Shown piece after piece: positions 52,265 to 62,544 of a stretch of 64,000 nucleotides of DNA (position 1 is its first letter; every line of letters begins with the position of its first letter). The translations under genes and the position numbers were made by a program. The stretch is from Ardenticatenaceae bacterium (lineage in GTDB: Bacteria > Chloroflexota > Anaerolineae > Promineifilales > Promineifilaceae), in the NCBI GenBank assembly GCA_011525915.1, contig WYBM01000063.1, forward strand, positions 1-64,000, in the 5' to 3' direction. Below the pieces are notes generated by a model. It was given only the letters and a program-made list of their open reading frames with translations, did not search any database and was not told the origin of the DNA.

Positions 52265-53311
52265 ATGTTAGAGATACCTACCCCAACCCAGACCCGCACT
52301 ATGCCCACCCGGCCGCGCCGTCTGCGGCATACGGCCGTGCTTCGCCGGATGGTGCGTGAAACAGAACTCAACCCGGCTGATTTTATCTACCCGCTCTTTG
52401 TCACCCATGGGCAAGGGGCGCGCCGCTCCATTCCCTCTATGCCGGGGGTAGACCAATTGTCAGCAGACATGGCCGTGACTGAAGCTCAAGCGGCATACAA
52501 CCTGGGCATCCCTGCCGTCATCCTGTTTGGCCTGCCGGCCAGCAAAGACCCCATAGGCCTGGAAAACTTCGCCGCAGACGGCATCATCCCTCAAACCATC
52601 CACGCCCTTAAGGCGGCCCTGCCTGACCTGGTCGTGGTGACAGACGTGTGCCTGTGTGAATATACCGATCACGGCCATTGTGGCCTGCTGCACCAGGGAA
52701 ACGGGTCACGCCCGTACCCCACCCTGCCCGATGGCTACGTGCTTAATGATGAGACGCTGGATGTGCTGGCCCAGGTAGCCCTCTGCCACGCCGCCGCCGG
52801 TGCCGATATTGTGGCCCCCAGCGGCATGATCGATGGCATGGTAGCCGCCATTCGGGGTGCCCTGGACGGGGGCGGTTATGCCCATTTGCCTATCATGTCT
52901 TACGCCGTAAAGTATGCCAGCAGCTTTTATGGCCCCTTCCGTGACGCCGCCGACGGTGCTCCAAAATTTGGCGACCGCAAAACACACCAGATGGACCCGG
53001 CCAACGGCCGTGAAGCTCTACGTGAAACGGCCCTGGACGTGGCCGAAGGGGCAGACTTCCTCATGGTGAAACCCGCGCTGGCTTACCTGGACATCATTTA
53101 CCGCGTCAAACAGCAGTTCCCGCACCTGCCTCTGGCAGCCTACAATGTCAGCGGCGAGTACGCCATGATCAAGGCAGCGGCAGCCCAGGGGTGGTTGGAT
53201 GAACGCACGGCCGTGTTGGAAGCCCTCACCAGCATCAAACGCGCCGGGGCAGACATCATCATCACCTATCACGCCAAAGACGCGGCCAGCTGGCTCCAAT
53301 CTCCCATATAA
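52265..53311 (+). CDS. hemB: Porphobilinogen synthase (delta-aminolevulinate dehydratase)
   Basis: 348 aa from ATG 52265 with GGAG 7 bases upstream; ATG 52244 has no such site. Metal site DVCLCEYTDHGHCG (Cys-rich, zinc type), active-site Lys in YAVKYASSFYGPFRDA and MVKPALAYLDII. It condenses two 5-aminolevulinates. Confidence 0.95.
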   Translation: MLEIPTPTQTRTMPTRPRRLRHTAVLRRMVRETELNPADFIYPLFVTHGQGARRSIPSMPGVDQLSADMAVTEAQAAYNLGIPAVILFGLPASKDPIGLENFAADGIIPQTIHALKAALPDLVVVTDVCLCEYTDHGHCGLLHQGNGSRPYPTLPDGYVLNDETLDVLAQVALCHAAAGADIVAPSGMIDGMVAAIRGALDGGGYAHLPIMSYAVKYASSFYGPFRDAADGAPKFGDRKTHQMDPANGREALRETALDVAEGADFLMVKPALAYLDIIYRVKQQFPHLPLAAYNVSGEYAMIKAAAAQGWLDERTAVLEALTSIKRAGADIIITYHAKDAASWLQSPI

Positions 53312-53319
53312 GGAAAACG

Positions 53320-54054
53320 ATGACACTCAAAAACCTGACGATTGAACAACCAACCAATGATGTAGATATCAGCGAAAAGGGGAAAACGCAGACAGGCGAC
53401 CCCATTTCCATGGACCGCCGCCTGTTTATGCAGTTGCTGGCCTTTACCGACGCCTTTGCGGTAGATGAACTGGTGGAAGCACTGGCAGAAACCAACAGTC
53501 ACGGCGTGTTATACCTTGATCTTAACGATCCGTATGGCGTAGGGCTGCTGACTTTTAGCGAAACCCCAGATTACTTTGTGGGCGCCGTCCGCCGCCTGCT
53601 AAATACAGAGCCGTTTGTGCAGCTTACCCCTCGTCCGGAAATGACCATGCTCGGCCGTACCTACTCATTGGGCTATGAAACCGACCTGGAGCATACCCTT
53701 ATCACCCGCCCCATCGAGCGGGTCACAAAGCCGGAATGGCCCTGGGCCGTTTGGTACCCGCTGCGGCGGTCCGGGCAGTTTGAACAGCTCTCGGCCCAAG
53801 AGCAGCGGGTCATCCTGATGGAACATGGCGGCATTGGCCGGGCATATGGCGAAGCTGATCTGGCCCATGATGTGCGCCTGGCCTGCCATGGTCTGGGCCT
53901 GGAAGATAACGACTTCATCGCCGGCCTGGTGGGCAAAGAGTTATACCCACTCTCCCACATTGTGCAGCGCATGCGCAAGACAAAACAAACATCATTATAT
54001 TTAGAAAAACTGGGGCCGTTTTTTATTGGGAAAGCGGTCTGGCAAAAGCGGTAA
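53320..54054 (+). CDS. hemQ: Coproheme decarboxylase (HemQ/ChdC), chlorite-dismutase family
   Basis: 244 aa. Catalytic Tyr probably Y146 in WYPLRRSGQ and proximal haem-ligand His H169 in MEHGGIGRAYG, spaced as in Bacillus ChdC. The C-terminus RMRKTKQTSLYLEKLGPFFIGK is typical of the family. ChdC uses H2O2 to decarboxylate coproheme III to haem b. It is preceded by TAAGGA and lies 8 bases after hemB. With the AhbD-like protein at 45793, the cluster has two candidate terminal enzymes. Confidence 0.85.
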   Translation: MTLKNLTIEQPTNDVDISEKGKTQTGDPISMDRRLFMQLLAFTDAFAVDELVEALAETNSHGVLYLDLNDPYGVGLLTFSETPDYFVGAVRRLLNTEPFVQLTPRPEMTMLGRTYSLGYETDLEHTLITRPIERVTKPEWPWAVWYPLRRSGQFEQLSAQEQRVILMEHGGIGRAYGEADLAHDVRLACHGLGLEDNDFIAGLVGKELYPLSHIVQRMRKTKQTSLYLEKLGPFFIGKAVWQKR

Positions 54055-54124
54055 ACAGTAAGTCCGTGTTCAGTATTCAGTCAAAGCCACCTGATTACTA
54101 AACAGCGGTCACTTCTTAGAAATT
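54055..54124. repeat. CAGT-rich intergenic element, copy C
   Basis: Short degenerate member between hemQ and hemE (ACAGTAAGTCCGTGTTCAGT ... AACAGCGGTCAC). It resembles the left arm of copies A and B only. Confidence 0.4.
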
Positions 54125-55180
54125 ATGAACCAGACAAACGAACCAAGTGCTAGATTCCTTAGAGCCTGCTATGGGCTGCCGGTGGATGTCACGCCGATCT
54201 GGCTGATGCGGCAGGCAGGGCGGTATATGAGCGCCTACCGCGAATTGCGCGCCAAACATACGATGCTGGAATGCATTCATACGCCGGCCCTGGCAGCAGA
54301 AATCACTTTACAGCCGATCAACGCCTTTGACCTGGATGCGGCCATTATCTTTTCCGATATTTTGCCGCCTCTGGTAGGCATGGGCCTGGACCTGGAGTTT
54401 GTGCATGGTGAAGGGCCGGTGCTGCACAATCGGTTAGAACGGCCGTATGACATAGACCTGCTCGCCACCCCTCCCGCCGAACAAACGATGGGCGGCACAT
54501 TGCAAGCCATTCAATGGGTGGCCGCTGAATTGGCCCCTCGTGGCCTACCCCTCATTGGTTTTGCCGGGGCGCCCTTTACCCTGGCCAGCTACGCCATCGA
54601 GGGCGGCGGCTCCAAGACGTACCAGCGCACCAAAGCGTTGATGATGAATGAACCGGCAGCCTGGCAGCGCCTGATGGACAAGCTGGTAACGGTACAGGCT
54701 GACTACCTGCTTAAGCAAGCCAAAGCGGGCGCCGCAGCCCTGCAAATTTTTGACTCCTGGGTGGGCCATGCCTTGAGCAAGAGCGACTACATCCGTTATG
54801 TACAGCCGCACAACACCCGGCTGCTGCACATGCTGGAACAGGCGGCCGTACCGGTGATCAACTTCAGCACCGGCACCACACCATACATTGAAGAGGTGGC
54901 TAAATGTGGCGGCACGGTCATGGGGGTAGACTGGCACCTGCCCCTTGACGAGGTGTGGGCCCGCATTGGCACCGACCGGCCCATTCAAGGCAACCTGGAC
55001 CCTATTGCCCTGTTGGCCCCCTGGCGTGAACTAAAATTCCGTGTGGATGATGTGTTAAATCAGGTCAACGGCCGTCGCGGGCACATCTTTAACCTGGGCC
55101 ACGGCATCTTTAAAGAGACGCCGGTAGACAATGTAAAGCGGCTGGTGGATTATGTGCATGAAAAAACCAGTGGTCAGTAA
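54125..55180 (+). CDS. hemE: Uroporphyrinogen decarboxylase
   Basis: 351 aa. PIWLMRQAGRYMSAYRELR is the signature 1 loop, GFAGAPFTLASYAIEGGGSK is signature 2, and the C-terminal NLGHGIFKETPVDNVKRLV is present. It removes four acetate carboxyls to give coproporphyrinogen III. The last codons and stop (TSGQ, TAA at 55178) are part of the first unit of a CAGT tandem repeat. Confidence 0.95.
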   Translation: MNQTNEPSARFLRACYGLPVDVTPIWLMRQAGRYMSAYRELRAKHTMLECIHTPALAAEITLQPINAFDLDAAIIFSDILPPLVGMGLDLEFVHGEGPVLHNRLERPYDIDLLATPPAEQTMGGTLQAIQWVAAELAPRGLPLIGFAGAPFTLASYAIEGGGSKTYQRTKALMMNEPAAWQRLMDKLVTVQADYLLKQAKAGAAALQIFDSWVGHALSKSDYIRYVQPHNTRLLHMLEQAAVPVINFSTGTTPYIEEVAKCGGTVMGVDWHLPLDEVWARIGTDRPIQGNLDPIALLAPWRELKFRVDDVLNQVNGRRGHIFNLGHGIFKETPVDNVKRLVDYVHEKTSGQ

Positions 55181-55292
55181 GCAGTGGTCAGTAAGCAGTG
55201 GTCAGTAAGCAGTTCTTACGACACTGAACACTGACTCACTGAACACTGACCCACTGAACACTGACCCACTGAACACTGACCCACTGAACACC
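55169..55292. repeat. Tandem CAGT then ACTG arrays, copy D
   Basis: Three 14-base units AGTGGTCAGTAAGC (55169-55210) are followed, after 12 bases, by four full and one partial 15-base unit ACTGAACACTGACCC (55223-55292, the first unit ending CTC). The two arrays carry complementary CAGT/ACTG cores and can pair. The array contains the hemE stop and fills the gap to hemH. Confidence 0.8.
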
Positions 55293-55308
55293 AACTATCG
55301 GAGCATGA

Positions 55309-56262
55309 ATGAACCAACCCCTTGGCGTACTCATTATGGCCTATGGTGGGCCGAACAATTTAGAAGAGATTCCGGGGTACCTGGCCGATATACGCCACGG
55401 CCGTGTCACCACCCCTGCCGTCCTCGAAGAAATTACCCATAACTACAGCCGCATCGGCGGTAAATCACCGCTGCTGGCCTTTACCACCGCCCAGGTGCAG
55501 GCCATTCAAGCCCAGATGGACCCCCAAAAATTTAAGGTGTACATGGGCATGCGCCACTGGGCACCCTGGATTGAAGATGCCATTCGAAACATGTTAGATG
55601 ATGGCATCACCCATGCTGTCAGCCTGGTGCTGGCTCCCCATTTCAGCAAATTGAGCATTGCCAAATACCAGGCCAAAATTCAGGCGGGCCTGGAAATGCA
55701 TCGGGGACACATCGAATTTGTGCATATCAACAGTTACCACAATGTGCCTGGCCTTATTGAGCCGCTGGCTGCCCGCGTACAGGAAGGGCTGAACCAGTGG
55801 CCGGCAAACCAGCGGCATGAAGTTCATGTGGTCTTCAGCGCCCACAGCCTACCGGTGCGCATCATCAACATGGGTGATCCGTATGACAGCCAACTGCGTG
55901 AGACAGCGCAGTTGGTAGCCCAAAAAGCAGGGCTGCGTGACGAACAGTGGTCATGGAGTTACCAATCGGCCGGGCGCAGCCCCGAACCCTGGCTGGGGCC
56001 ACAACTGCAAGAGTATATCCCCGAACTGGCCGAAAAAGGGATCAGGCACATTGTGTCTATTCCGGTGGGCTTTGTCTCCGACCATGTGGAGATTTTATAT
56101 GACATTGACATTCAGGCGCAGGCGGTGGCCAGCGAATGTGGCGTGCGGTTGGTACGGCCGTCGGCCCTGAACAGTGATCCCGTCTTCATAAACCAGTTGG
56201 CAGAGCTGATTATGCAAAAAGCAGACGAAGAGGGCTGGCTCAGGCTGGAACCTTCACCGTGA
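55309..56262 (+). CDS. hemH: Ferrochelatase, coproporphyrin type (HemH/CpfC-like)
   Basis: 317 aa. Close to Bacillus CpfC: GVLIMAYGGPNNLEEIPGYLADIRHGR, YSRIGGKSPL, AVSLVLAPHFSKLSIAKY, catalytic His 179 in FSAHSLP and Glu 261 in DHVEILYDID. No C-terminal [2Fe-2S] Cys tail. It inserts Fe2+ into (copro)porphyrin. CGGAG lies 5 bases before the start. Confidence 0.92.
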   Translation: MNQPLGVLIMAYGGPNNLEEIPGYLADIRHGRVTTPAVLEEITHNYSRIGGKSPLLAFTTAQVQAIQAQMDPQKFKVYMGMRHWAPWIEDAIRNMLDDGITHAVSLVLAPHFSKLSIAKYQAKIQAGLEMHRGHIEFVHINSYHNVPGLIEPLAARVQEGLNQWPANQRHEVHVVFSAHSLPVRIINMGDPYDSQLRETAQLVAQKAGLRDEQWSWSYQSAGRSPEPWLGPQLQEYIPELAEKGIRHIVSIPVGFVSDHVEILYDIDIQAQAVASECGVRLVRPSALNSDPVFINQLAELIMQKADEEGWLRLEPSP

Positions 56263-56305
56263 TGCCGCTAATACGGCTGAAATGCCTGCTATTAAAGGAA
56301 AAGCT

Positions 56306-57595
<1,290 letters not shown>

Positions 57596-57739
57596 ACTAA
57601 GGGTGTGTCTGCAAACAAGTTACTGAGCGGCAGACACGCTGCAAGGTGCGCTATTGTCCAAAAATCGGGAATTCATCCTTAGACGGTGTCTAGCGCGTTG
57701 GAAAAACCGCCCAACAGTTAACATAATCTCTTGTCTCGT

Positions 57740-58702
57740 ATGATAAACCAACCACCTGATTCAAACTTCCTCAGCTGTGAGTGGTCTGCAGAGATAAATG
57801 AGCCAATGGCAGGCACGGCCGTGACCGCGGCCGTTTGGCTGATGCTGGAATACACCGGGCCATGGGCAGCCAAAGCCACTGAAGATAATGAACTGCCTGA
57901 TGAGGCAGCAGCATGGTTGGGGGAGCAGGTAAAAACATACAACGGCCGTCTGCAGTTTATCCGCCAGTTTCGCCCTGCTCCTGATATTTTGACCTTTTTC
58001 ATAGGCGTGAACCGGGAAACATCACCAAGATTATATGAGTTTCACCTGGGGGCTTATGAAGATTTATTAGAGTTAGATATAGCCGCGGTACTACATGGCG
58101 ACCGCCGCTACGAACCACATCGGGTAACAGGCCAACGGTACTTCATATGCACCAACGGCAAACGTGACCGCAGCTGTGGCCTGCATGGGGCCGCCCTCTA
58201 CCGGGTGTTGGCCCAAAAAGCCGGCAGTTCTGTGTGGATGACCACGCATTTGGGGGGGCACCGCTTTGCGGCCACCTTGCTGGCACTGCCAGACGGCATC
58301 TGTTACGGTCGTGTACGCCCCCATGACGTGTCACAGATGCTGATGATGACATCACAGGGTAAGTTGTGGCCAGAAAAAGTGCGCGGCCGTACCTGTTACG
58401 GCTCTGTTGAGCAGGTGGCCGACCACGCCTTGCGGCAGGAAACGGGGCAGCTGCGCCAGGATGCATTTAAGTGGGTAGAAACTGTGATTATCGGAGACGG
58501 CCGTTGGCAAGTTCAATTCCGGGCCAAAGAGGGCCAACTATGGCAGTTGACGGTGGCTACCGCCGCTCCTGTAGAAACTTATGTAAACTCCGGCACATGG
58601 CAAAGCAAACCCATAACCCATTATCATATTATTGACATCATCACAAACGTGCCCCAACATTTACCTTCTTCTGATAGACGGCCAGGGTCTTCTCCGGTAT
58701 AA
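57740..58702 (+). CDS. Sucrase/ferredoxin-like (thioredoxin-fold) protein
   Basis: 320 aa from ATG 57740. The family core is FICTNGKRDRSCGLHGAALYRVLAQK (Cys pair of the thioredoxin-like ferredoxin fold) and MTTHLGGHRFAATLLALPDGICYGRV (HxGGHRFA). These Cys and His may bind a [2Fe-2S] cluster. A C-terminal winged-helix-like region (EQVADHALRQETGQLRQDAFKWVETV) follows. Function in bacteria is unknown. Confidence 0.8.
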   Translation: MINQPPDSNFLSCEWSAEINEPMAGTAVTAAVWLMLEYTGPWAAKATEDNELPDEAAAWLGEQVKTYNGRLQFIRQFRPAPDILTFFIGVNRETSPRLYEFHLGAYEDLLELDIAAVLHGDRRYEPHRVTGQRYFICTNGKRDRSCGLHGAALYRVLAQKAGSSVWMTTHLGGHRFAATLLALPDGICYGRVRPHDVSQMLMMTSQGKLWPEKVRGRTCYGSVEQVADHALRQETGQLRQDAFKWVETVIIGDGRWQVQFRAKEGQLWQLTVATAAPVETYVNSGTWQSKPITHYHIIDIITNVPQHLPSSDRRPGSSPV

Positions 58703-58724
58703 TAATCTTGTTCATTAACAATTT

Positions 58725-59135
58725 GGGGATGATCGGTTTCGACGGGGAAGGTTGGTCCTGGACTGCAAGCCGAGCACGCTTTACATCTCGTAAAACTGGA
58801 AGCAAACCAATAAGTGCCAACACAAATGCACGCTACAGCGCTCTTCCGATGGCTGCTTAATTCAGTCATTATGAGTGCTTGATGGTTCCGTAAGGAACCC
58901 CGTCTGCCCTAGACGCTCGTTGGCCGGATAGGTGCCAGGCGACATGAACGCCAACGTGCTTCTGCCAGATGCCGCTAAGGCAGATAAAGCGACTCTTTCG
59001 GGAGTCAGCGGCCTGCTAACGGCTGACCCAGTTGGTTGGGGCGCCCGATAGCTAAAGCGAAATAGACCAACTAAGCTTGTAGACGTTCAGCGGCCGAATT
59101 TTTCGGACGCGGGTTCGATTCCCGCCATCTCCACC
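58725..59135 (+). ncRNA. ssrA: tmRNA
   Basis: The 5' end GGGGATGATCGGTTTCGACGG and the 3' end with the T loop (GGTTCGATTCCCGCC) pair as an acceptor stem, GGGGATG with CATCTCC. The encoded tag runs from 58816 to the TAA at 58858-58860 and reads ANTNARYSALPMAA. The start ANTN recalls Chloroflexus tags. The 3' terminal CCA is not fully encoded. Confidence 0.93.
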
Positions 59136-59141
59136 TGAATA

Positions 59142-59173
59142 AAAGCCGGGCCTCAGTTAAGGCCCGGCTTTTT
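59142..59173. terminator. Bidirectional intrinsic terminator
   Basis: A 12-bp stem (59142-59153 with 59160-59171) is flanked by A on the left and T on the right. It ends tmRNA on the plus strand and the convergent lipoprotein gene on the minus strand. Confidence 0.9.
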
Positions 59174-59175
59174 AT

Positions 59176-60864
59176 TTACGGCGTCCAGGTGTCAAACGGA
59201 ATGTTATCGCCAGTTGCCGTCGCCAAAATCGCGGTATTTCCGGCCAGATTGCCGCTGGTGATGTTCCAGATATTGCTTGTACCCAGGGCCATGATAAACG
59301 CCGTATTGTTAAGCCACTGCGCATCCATCAGGCCCACCGGAACCAATACCTCTACCGGCGCTGCGCCGGGCCGGCCAACGCCAATAAATGTATCATCTGC
59401 TTCCCCGGCGTAAAGCAGGTGGGTATTATCTGGGCTCCAACCAAAGACGCGTAAATTTTGGCCGGAGCGGTAAGCCTGCGGCGCTGCGCCATTGCTGTCC
59501 GCCATGACCACAGTATTGATGTTGGAACCATCAGGAATAAAGCGAAGGTAACCCAACCGGCTACCGTCTGAGGTCCACTGCACTGGGCTAAACAGAATGT
59601 TGCCAGCGACATTGCCACTGACAAAAGCATTGCCGTTTTGAATGCGGTAAAGGCTGGCGCTGGCGGTAAGCTGCCAGGGATCCTGACTAGACACGGCCGC
59701 CACGGCCGTGTTGCCATTTGCCAACCACTGGACCACCGGCGCATACGCATATTCGCTGGCCGTGTTGACACGCGCAAAGTTCAATACCGTTTGCCGGTTT
59801 GTGCCATCTATACTGACCTGCACCACGCTCTCTGGCAGGCCAAAGATAACCCGCGCCCCATCTGGCGAGATGTTAAAGGTATCGCCGCCGCTGCCGGCAG
59901 GAAAGCGCTCTTGCCGGGCGCCATTTAAGGATACCGTCCATAAATCGGCTTGCGGCGCAGCTCCGGGGCCTACCTTGTTAACCACGTAGGTGCTAAAGGC
60001 CAGCGTCTGGCTGTCTGGCAGCCATTGCATCTGGTCAATAAGCACGGCTACATCGGTAGAACCACTGGCATTGGGGAGGCTAACCGAAGCCACCAGAATA
60101 TCCCCGCCATCACCATCGGTGTTAAAGTAGCCCAAGATGTTGGCTTCACTGCTGCCACCTAAAAAAGCCACCTTTTTACCGTCCGGGGAAATAAGCAGGC
60201 GGCTAATGTTCGTTTGGGTGGCAAGCTGCCGCGGCGCGCCTGCCGTGGGTGGGCTGACGTTTACATTAACGGGAATCACCCAGAGGCCGGTATTGTCTGC
60301 ATAGGCCACCAGCCCGGTGGCTGTGGACGAGCTGGTACTGGTGCTGGTATCGGCCACGGGCGGCGCTGTGGGTGTGGGCGGTGGGGTAGGTGATGGCGGC
60401 ACAGGCGCCGTCGGGACGCCATCCGCATTGGCAGCCTGACCATATTGTGAGCCGCCAGACACCCAACAGTCACTGCCGCTAAGTGCTGCCGGGCATTGAA
60501 TCTTCCACCAACCACTGGCCGGGTCTACACCCAGAATGGGGGCACTTTCGCCTTGTAATAAAAAGCCAACACGATCATACTGCACACCCGGACCGGTACG
60601 TACATTCAGGTCTACCAGCACGGTGATGTAAGGGCCTTGCAGCGGCGGCACGGCCGTGGCCTGGGCCACCTCTGTACCGCCGGGCACTGTGACCGTGGGC
60701 GCCGCGCCTTCTACCGTGGGTTCGCCGCCCGGCGATAGGGTAGCCACAAATGTGGGCGGAGGCAGTTCCAATTCCGGCTCTACATTACCGCCAAAAGCAT
60801 TGCAGGCCAACGAGATCAGCATGAAGAGGCCAAGTAAGCATAAGATAGGACGTTGTTGCATCAT
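59176..60864 (-). CDS. SH3 / TolB-like beta-propeller lipoprotein
   Basis: 562 aa. Signal peptide with lipobox (LFMLISLAC). P/T-rich linker, a bacterial SH3 module (TVLVDLNVRTGPGVQYDRVGFLLQGESAPIL), another P/T-rich linker and a large WD40/TolB-like propeller (ISRLLISPDGKKVAFLGG, WLPDSQTLAFSTY, NISPDGARVIFG, WSPDNTHLLYAG). GGAG lies 8 bases before the start. Confidence 0.8.
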   Translation of the reverse strand: MMQQRPILCLLGLFMLISLACNAFGGNVEPELELPPPTFVATLSPGGEPTVEGAAPTVTVPGGTEVAQATAVPPLQGPYITVLVDLNVRTGPGVQYDRVGFLLQGESAPILGVDPASGWWKIQCPAALSGSDCWVSGGSQYGQAANADGVPTAPVPPSPTPPPTPTAPPVADTSTSTSSSTATGLVAYADNTGLWVIPVNVNVSPPTAGAPRQLATQTNISRLLISPDGKKVAFLGGSSEANILGYFNTDGDGGDILVASVSLPNASGSTDVAVLIDQMQWLPDSQTLAFSTYVVNKVGPGAAPQADLWTVSLNGARQERFPAGSGGDTFNISPDGARVIFGLPESVVQVSIDGTNRQTVLNFARVNTASEYAYAPVVQWLANGNTAVAAVSSQDPWQLTASASLYRIQNGNAFVSGNVAGNILFSPVQWTSDGSRLGYLRFIPDGSNINTVVMADSNGAAPQAYRSGQNLRVFGWSPDNTHLLYAGEADDTFIGVGRPGAAPVEVLVPVGLMDAQWLNNTAFIMALGTSNIWNITSGNLAGNTAILATATGDNIPFDTWTP

Positions 60865-61131
60865 GTACTATTCTCCGTATGAGTTCTGAGCATCGGTTAG
60901 TGGCATCGATAAAAGTCGCCACATCTGCTCATCAACAACAGATGCCCACCAACGAAATTCGCAGTAGTTGGGCAATCGGTTTAGAATAGATTACACCAAA
61001 TGATGGCTGGATGCCGCACGAAAAATACGCGCCAATCCTACATATTACGCGCAATTCATGCCTGGCACACCTTAGGCCACTGTGGAAATCAAAAATCTTT
61101 AAGGGCGTGCCTGGCACGTCGGGGTCAACCA

Positions 61132-62463
61132 ATGAGTTTAAGAGAGTTTATTCAACAGGCTACTGAAACTGGCGACCTGGTTACGATTGATAAACCGGTA
61201 GATACCACTTTTGAACTGGCCAACGTGGCCCACGCCCTGGAAGGGCGACCGGTGTTGTTTAACCACATCAAAGGCCACCCTGGCTGGCGGGTTATTGCCG
61301 GACCATGTGCGGATCGCCGCTTTTTTTGCATGGACTTGGGGGTGGAAATGGCCGATTTATTGGGTCACCTGGCCCAGGCCACCGAAAACCCTACTGCACC
61401 AGAGATGGTGACGGACGCTCCTTGCCAGGAGGTGATAGTAGAGCAGTTTGATTTGCGAGACCTGCCGATTTTGCTGCATTTACCGGCGGATGCCGGGCGT
61501 TATATTGCCAGTAATGTGGTCATTGTGAATGATCCGGAGTACGGCCGTAACATGTGCTACCACCGCCTGCTTTTGCTGGACGGCCGTCACTTTGCCGCCC
61601 GTATCATTGAAAACCGGGGCACGTACAACGCCCTGCAAAAGGTCGATGGTGATTTGCCCATCGCCATCTGTATTGGTGTTTCCCAGGCGGTACATCTGGC
61701 GGCCTCCATGGGACCACCGCCAGAGGTGGATGAGTTGGCGGTGGCCAATGCGTTAACCCCCACGCCCCTGGTAAAGTGCCTGACCAATGACCTGGCTGTA
61801 CCCGCCCACGCCGAAATTGTGCTGGAAGGGCGCATTACGCGGCGTACCGCCAGCGAGGGGCCGTTTATGGATTTGACAGAGACGATGGACATTGTACGCC
61901 ACCAGCCCGTGATTGAGATTGACCTGATCACCCATCGCCGCGACCCCATTTTCCATGCATTGCTGCCGGGTGGTCTAGAACACAAAATTCTGATGGGCAT
62001 GCCTAAAGAACCCACCATTTTTAACGAGGTAAACAAAGTGGCAAGGTGCACGGGGGTAGTCATTACCTCTGGTGGCACTTCCTGGCTGCACGCCGTGGTC
62101 CAGATTGACAAACAAGCAGAGGCTGATGGGACACAGGCCATTCAGGCCGCCTTTAAGGGGCACGGTTCGCTCAAACATGTCTGGGTTGTGGACACTGATG
62201 TGGATATTTACGACCCGGCCCAGGTGGAGTGGGCCATGGCTACCCGTTTCCAGGCCAACAAAGACTTGATCATTTTTGAGAACCAGACTGGCAGTTCGCT
62301 GGACCCCTCCGGCATTCATCTGCCGGGGCAGAAAAGCCGCACAGCCAAGGCCGGGTTTGACTGTACCATTCCCTGGGGTGCGGAGAAAAGCAAATATTTA
62401 CGGGGCGAGTACGGCCGTGTTGATTTGCGTGCGTATGGCCTGGATCAAGCGAGCCATGCCTAA
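61132..62463 (+). CDS. UbiD family decarboxylase
   Basis: 443 aa from ATG 61132. IVEQFDLRDLPILLHLPADAGRYI, NMCYHRLLLLDGRH, the AEIVLEGRI segment and ASEGPFMDLTETMD (Glu residues of the active site), with prFMN/metal-binding sequences, support UbiD. The usual EGPFGEYTGYY is replaced by EGPFMDLTETMDIV, so it may be a divergent subfamily. No ubiX for the prenyl-FMN cofactor is in the window. No ribosome binding site is visible. Confidence 0.82.
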   Translation: MSLREFIQQATETGDLVTIDKPVDTTFELANVAHALEGRPVLFNHIKGHPGWRVIAGPCADRRFFCMDLGVEMADLLGHLAQATENPTAPEMVTDAPCQEVIVEQFDLRDLPILLHLPADAGRYIASNVVIVNDPEYGRNMCYHRLLLLDGRHFAARIIENRGTYNALQKVDGDLPIAICIGVSQAVHLAASMGPPPEVDELAVANALTPTPLVKCLTNDLAVPAHAEIVLEGRITRRTASEGPFMDLTETMDIVRHQPVIEIDLITHRRDPIFHALLPGGLEHKILMGMPKEPTIFNEVNKVARCTGVVITSGGTSWLHAVVQIDKQAEADGTQAIQAAFKGHGSLKHVWVVDTDVDIYDPAQVEWAMATRFQANKDLIIFENQTGSSLDPSGIHLPGQKSRTAKAGFDCTIPWGAEKSKYLRGEYGRVDLRAYGLDQASHA

Positions 62464-62489
62464 GATTCGAAAACTTTGGCGCTTTCCCC

Positions 62490-62495
62490 TATAAT
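62490..62495 (+). promoter_or_regulatory. TATAAT box upstream of the antiporter gene
   Basis: Perfect TATAAT 50 bases before the ATG at 62545; the -35 region is poor. An ACGGCCGT octamer (62500-62507) overlaps the predicted transcription start. Confidence 0.4.
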
Positions 62496-62544
62496 GCACA
62501 CGGCCGTGATTAACAGGAGAGATCTGTAAAATTTACTTAAACTG

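Noticed and set aside
55169..55292. Possible CRISPR array
   Set aside because: Units are contiguous 14-15 bp tandem repeats without unique spacers and no cas genes are present.
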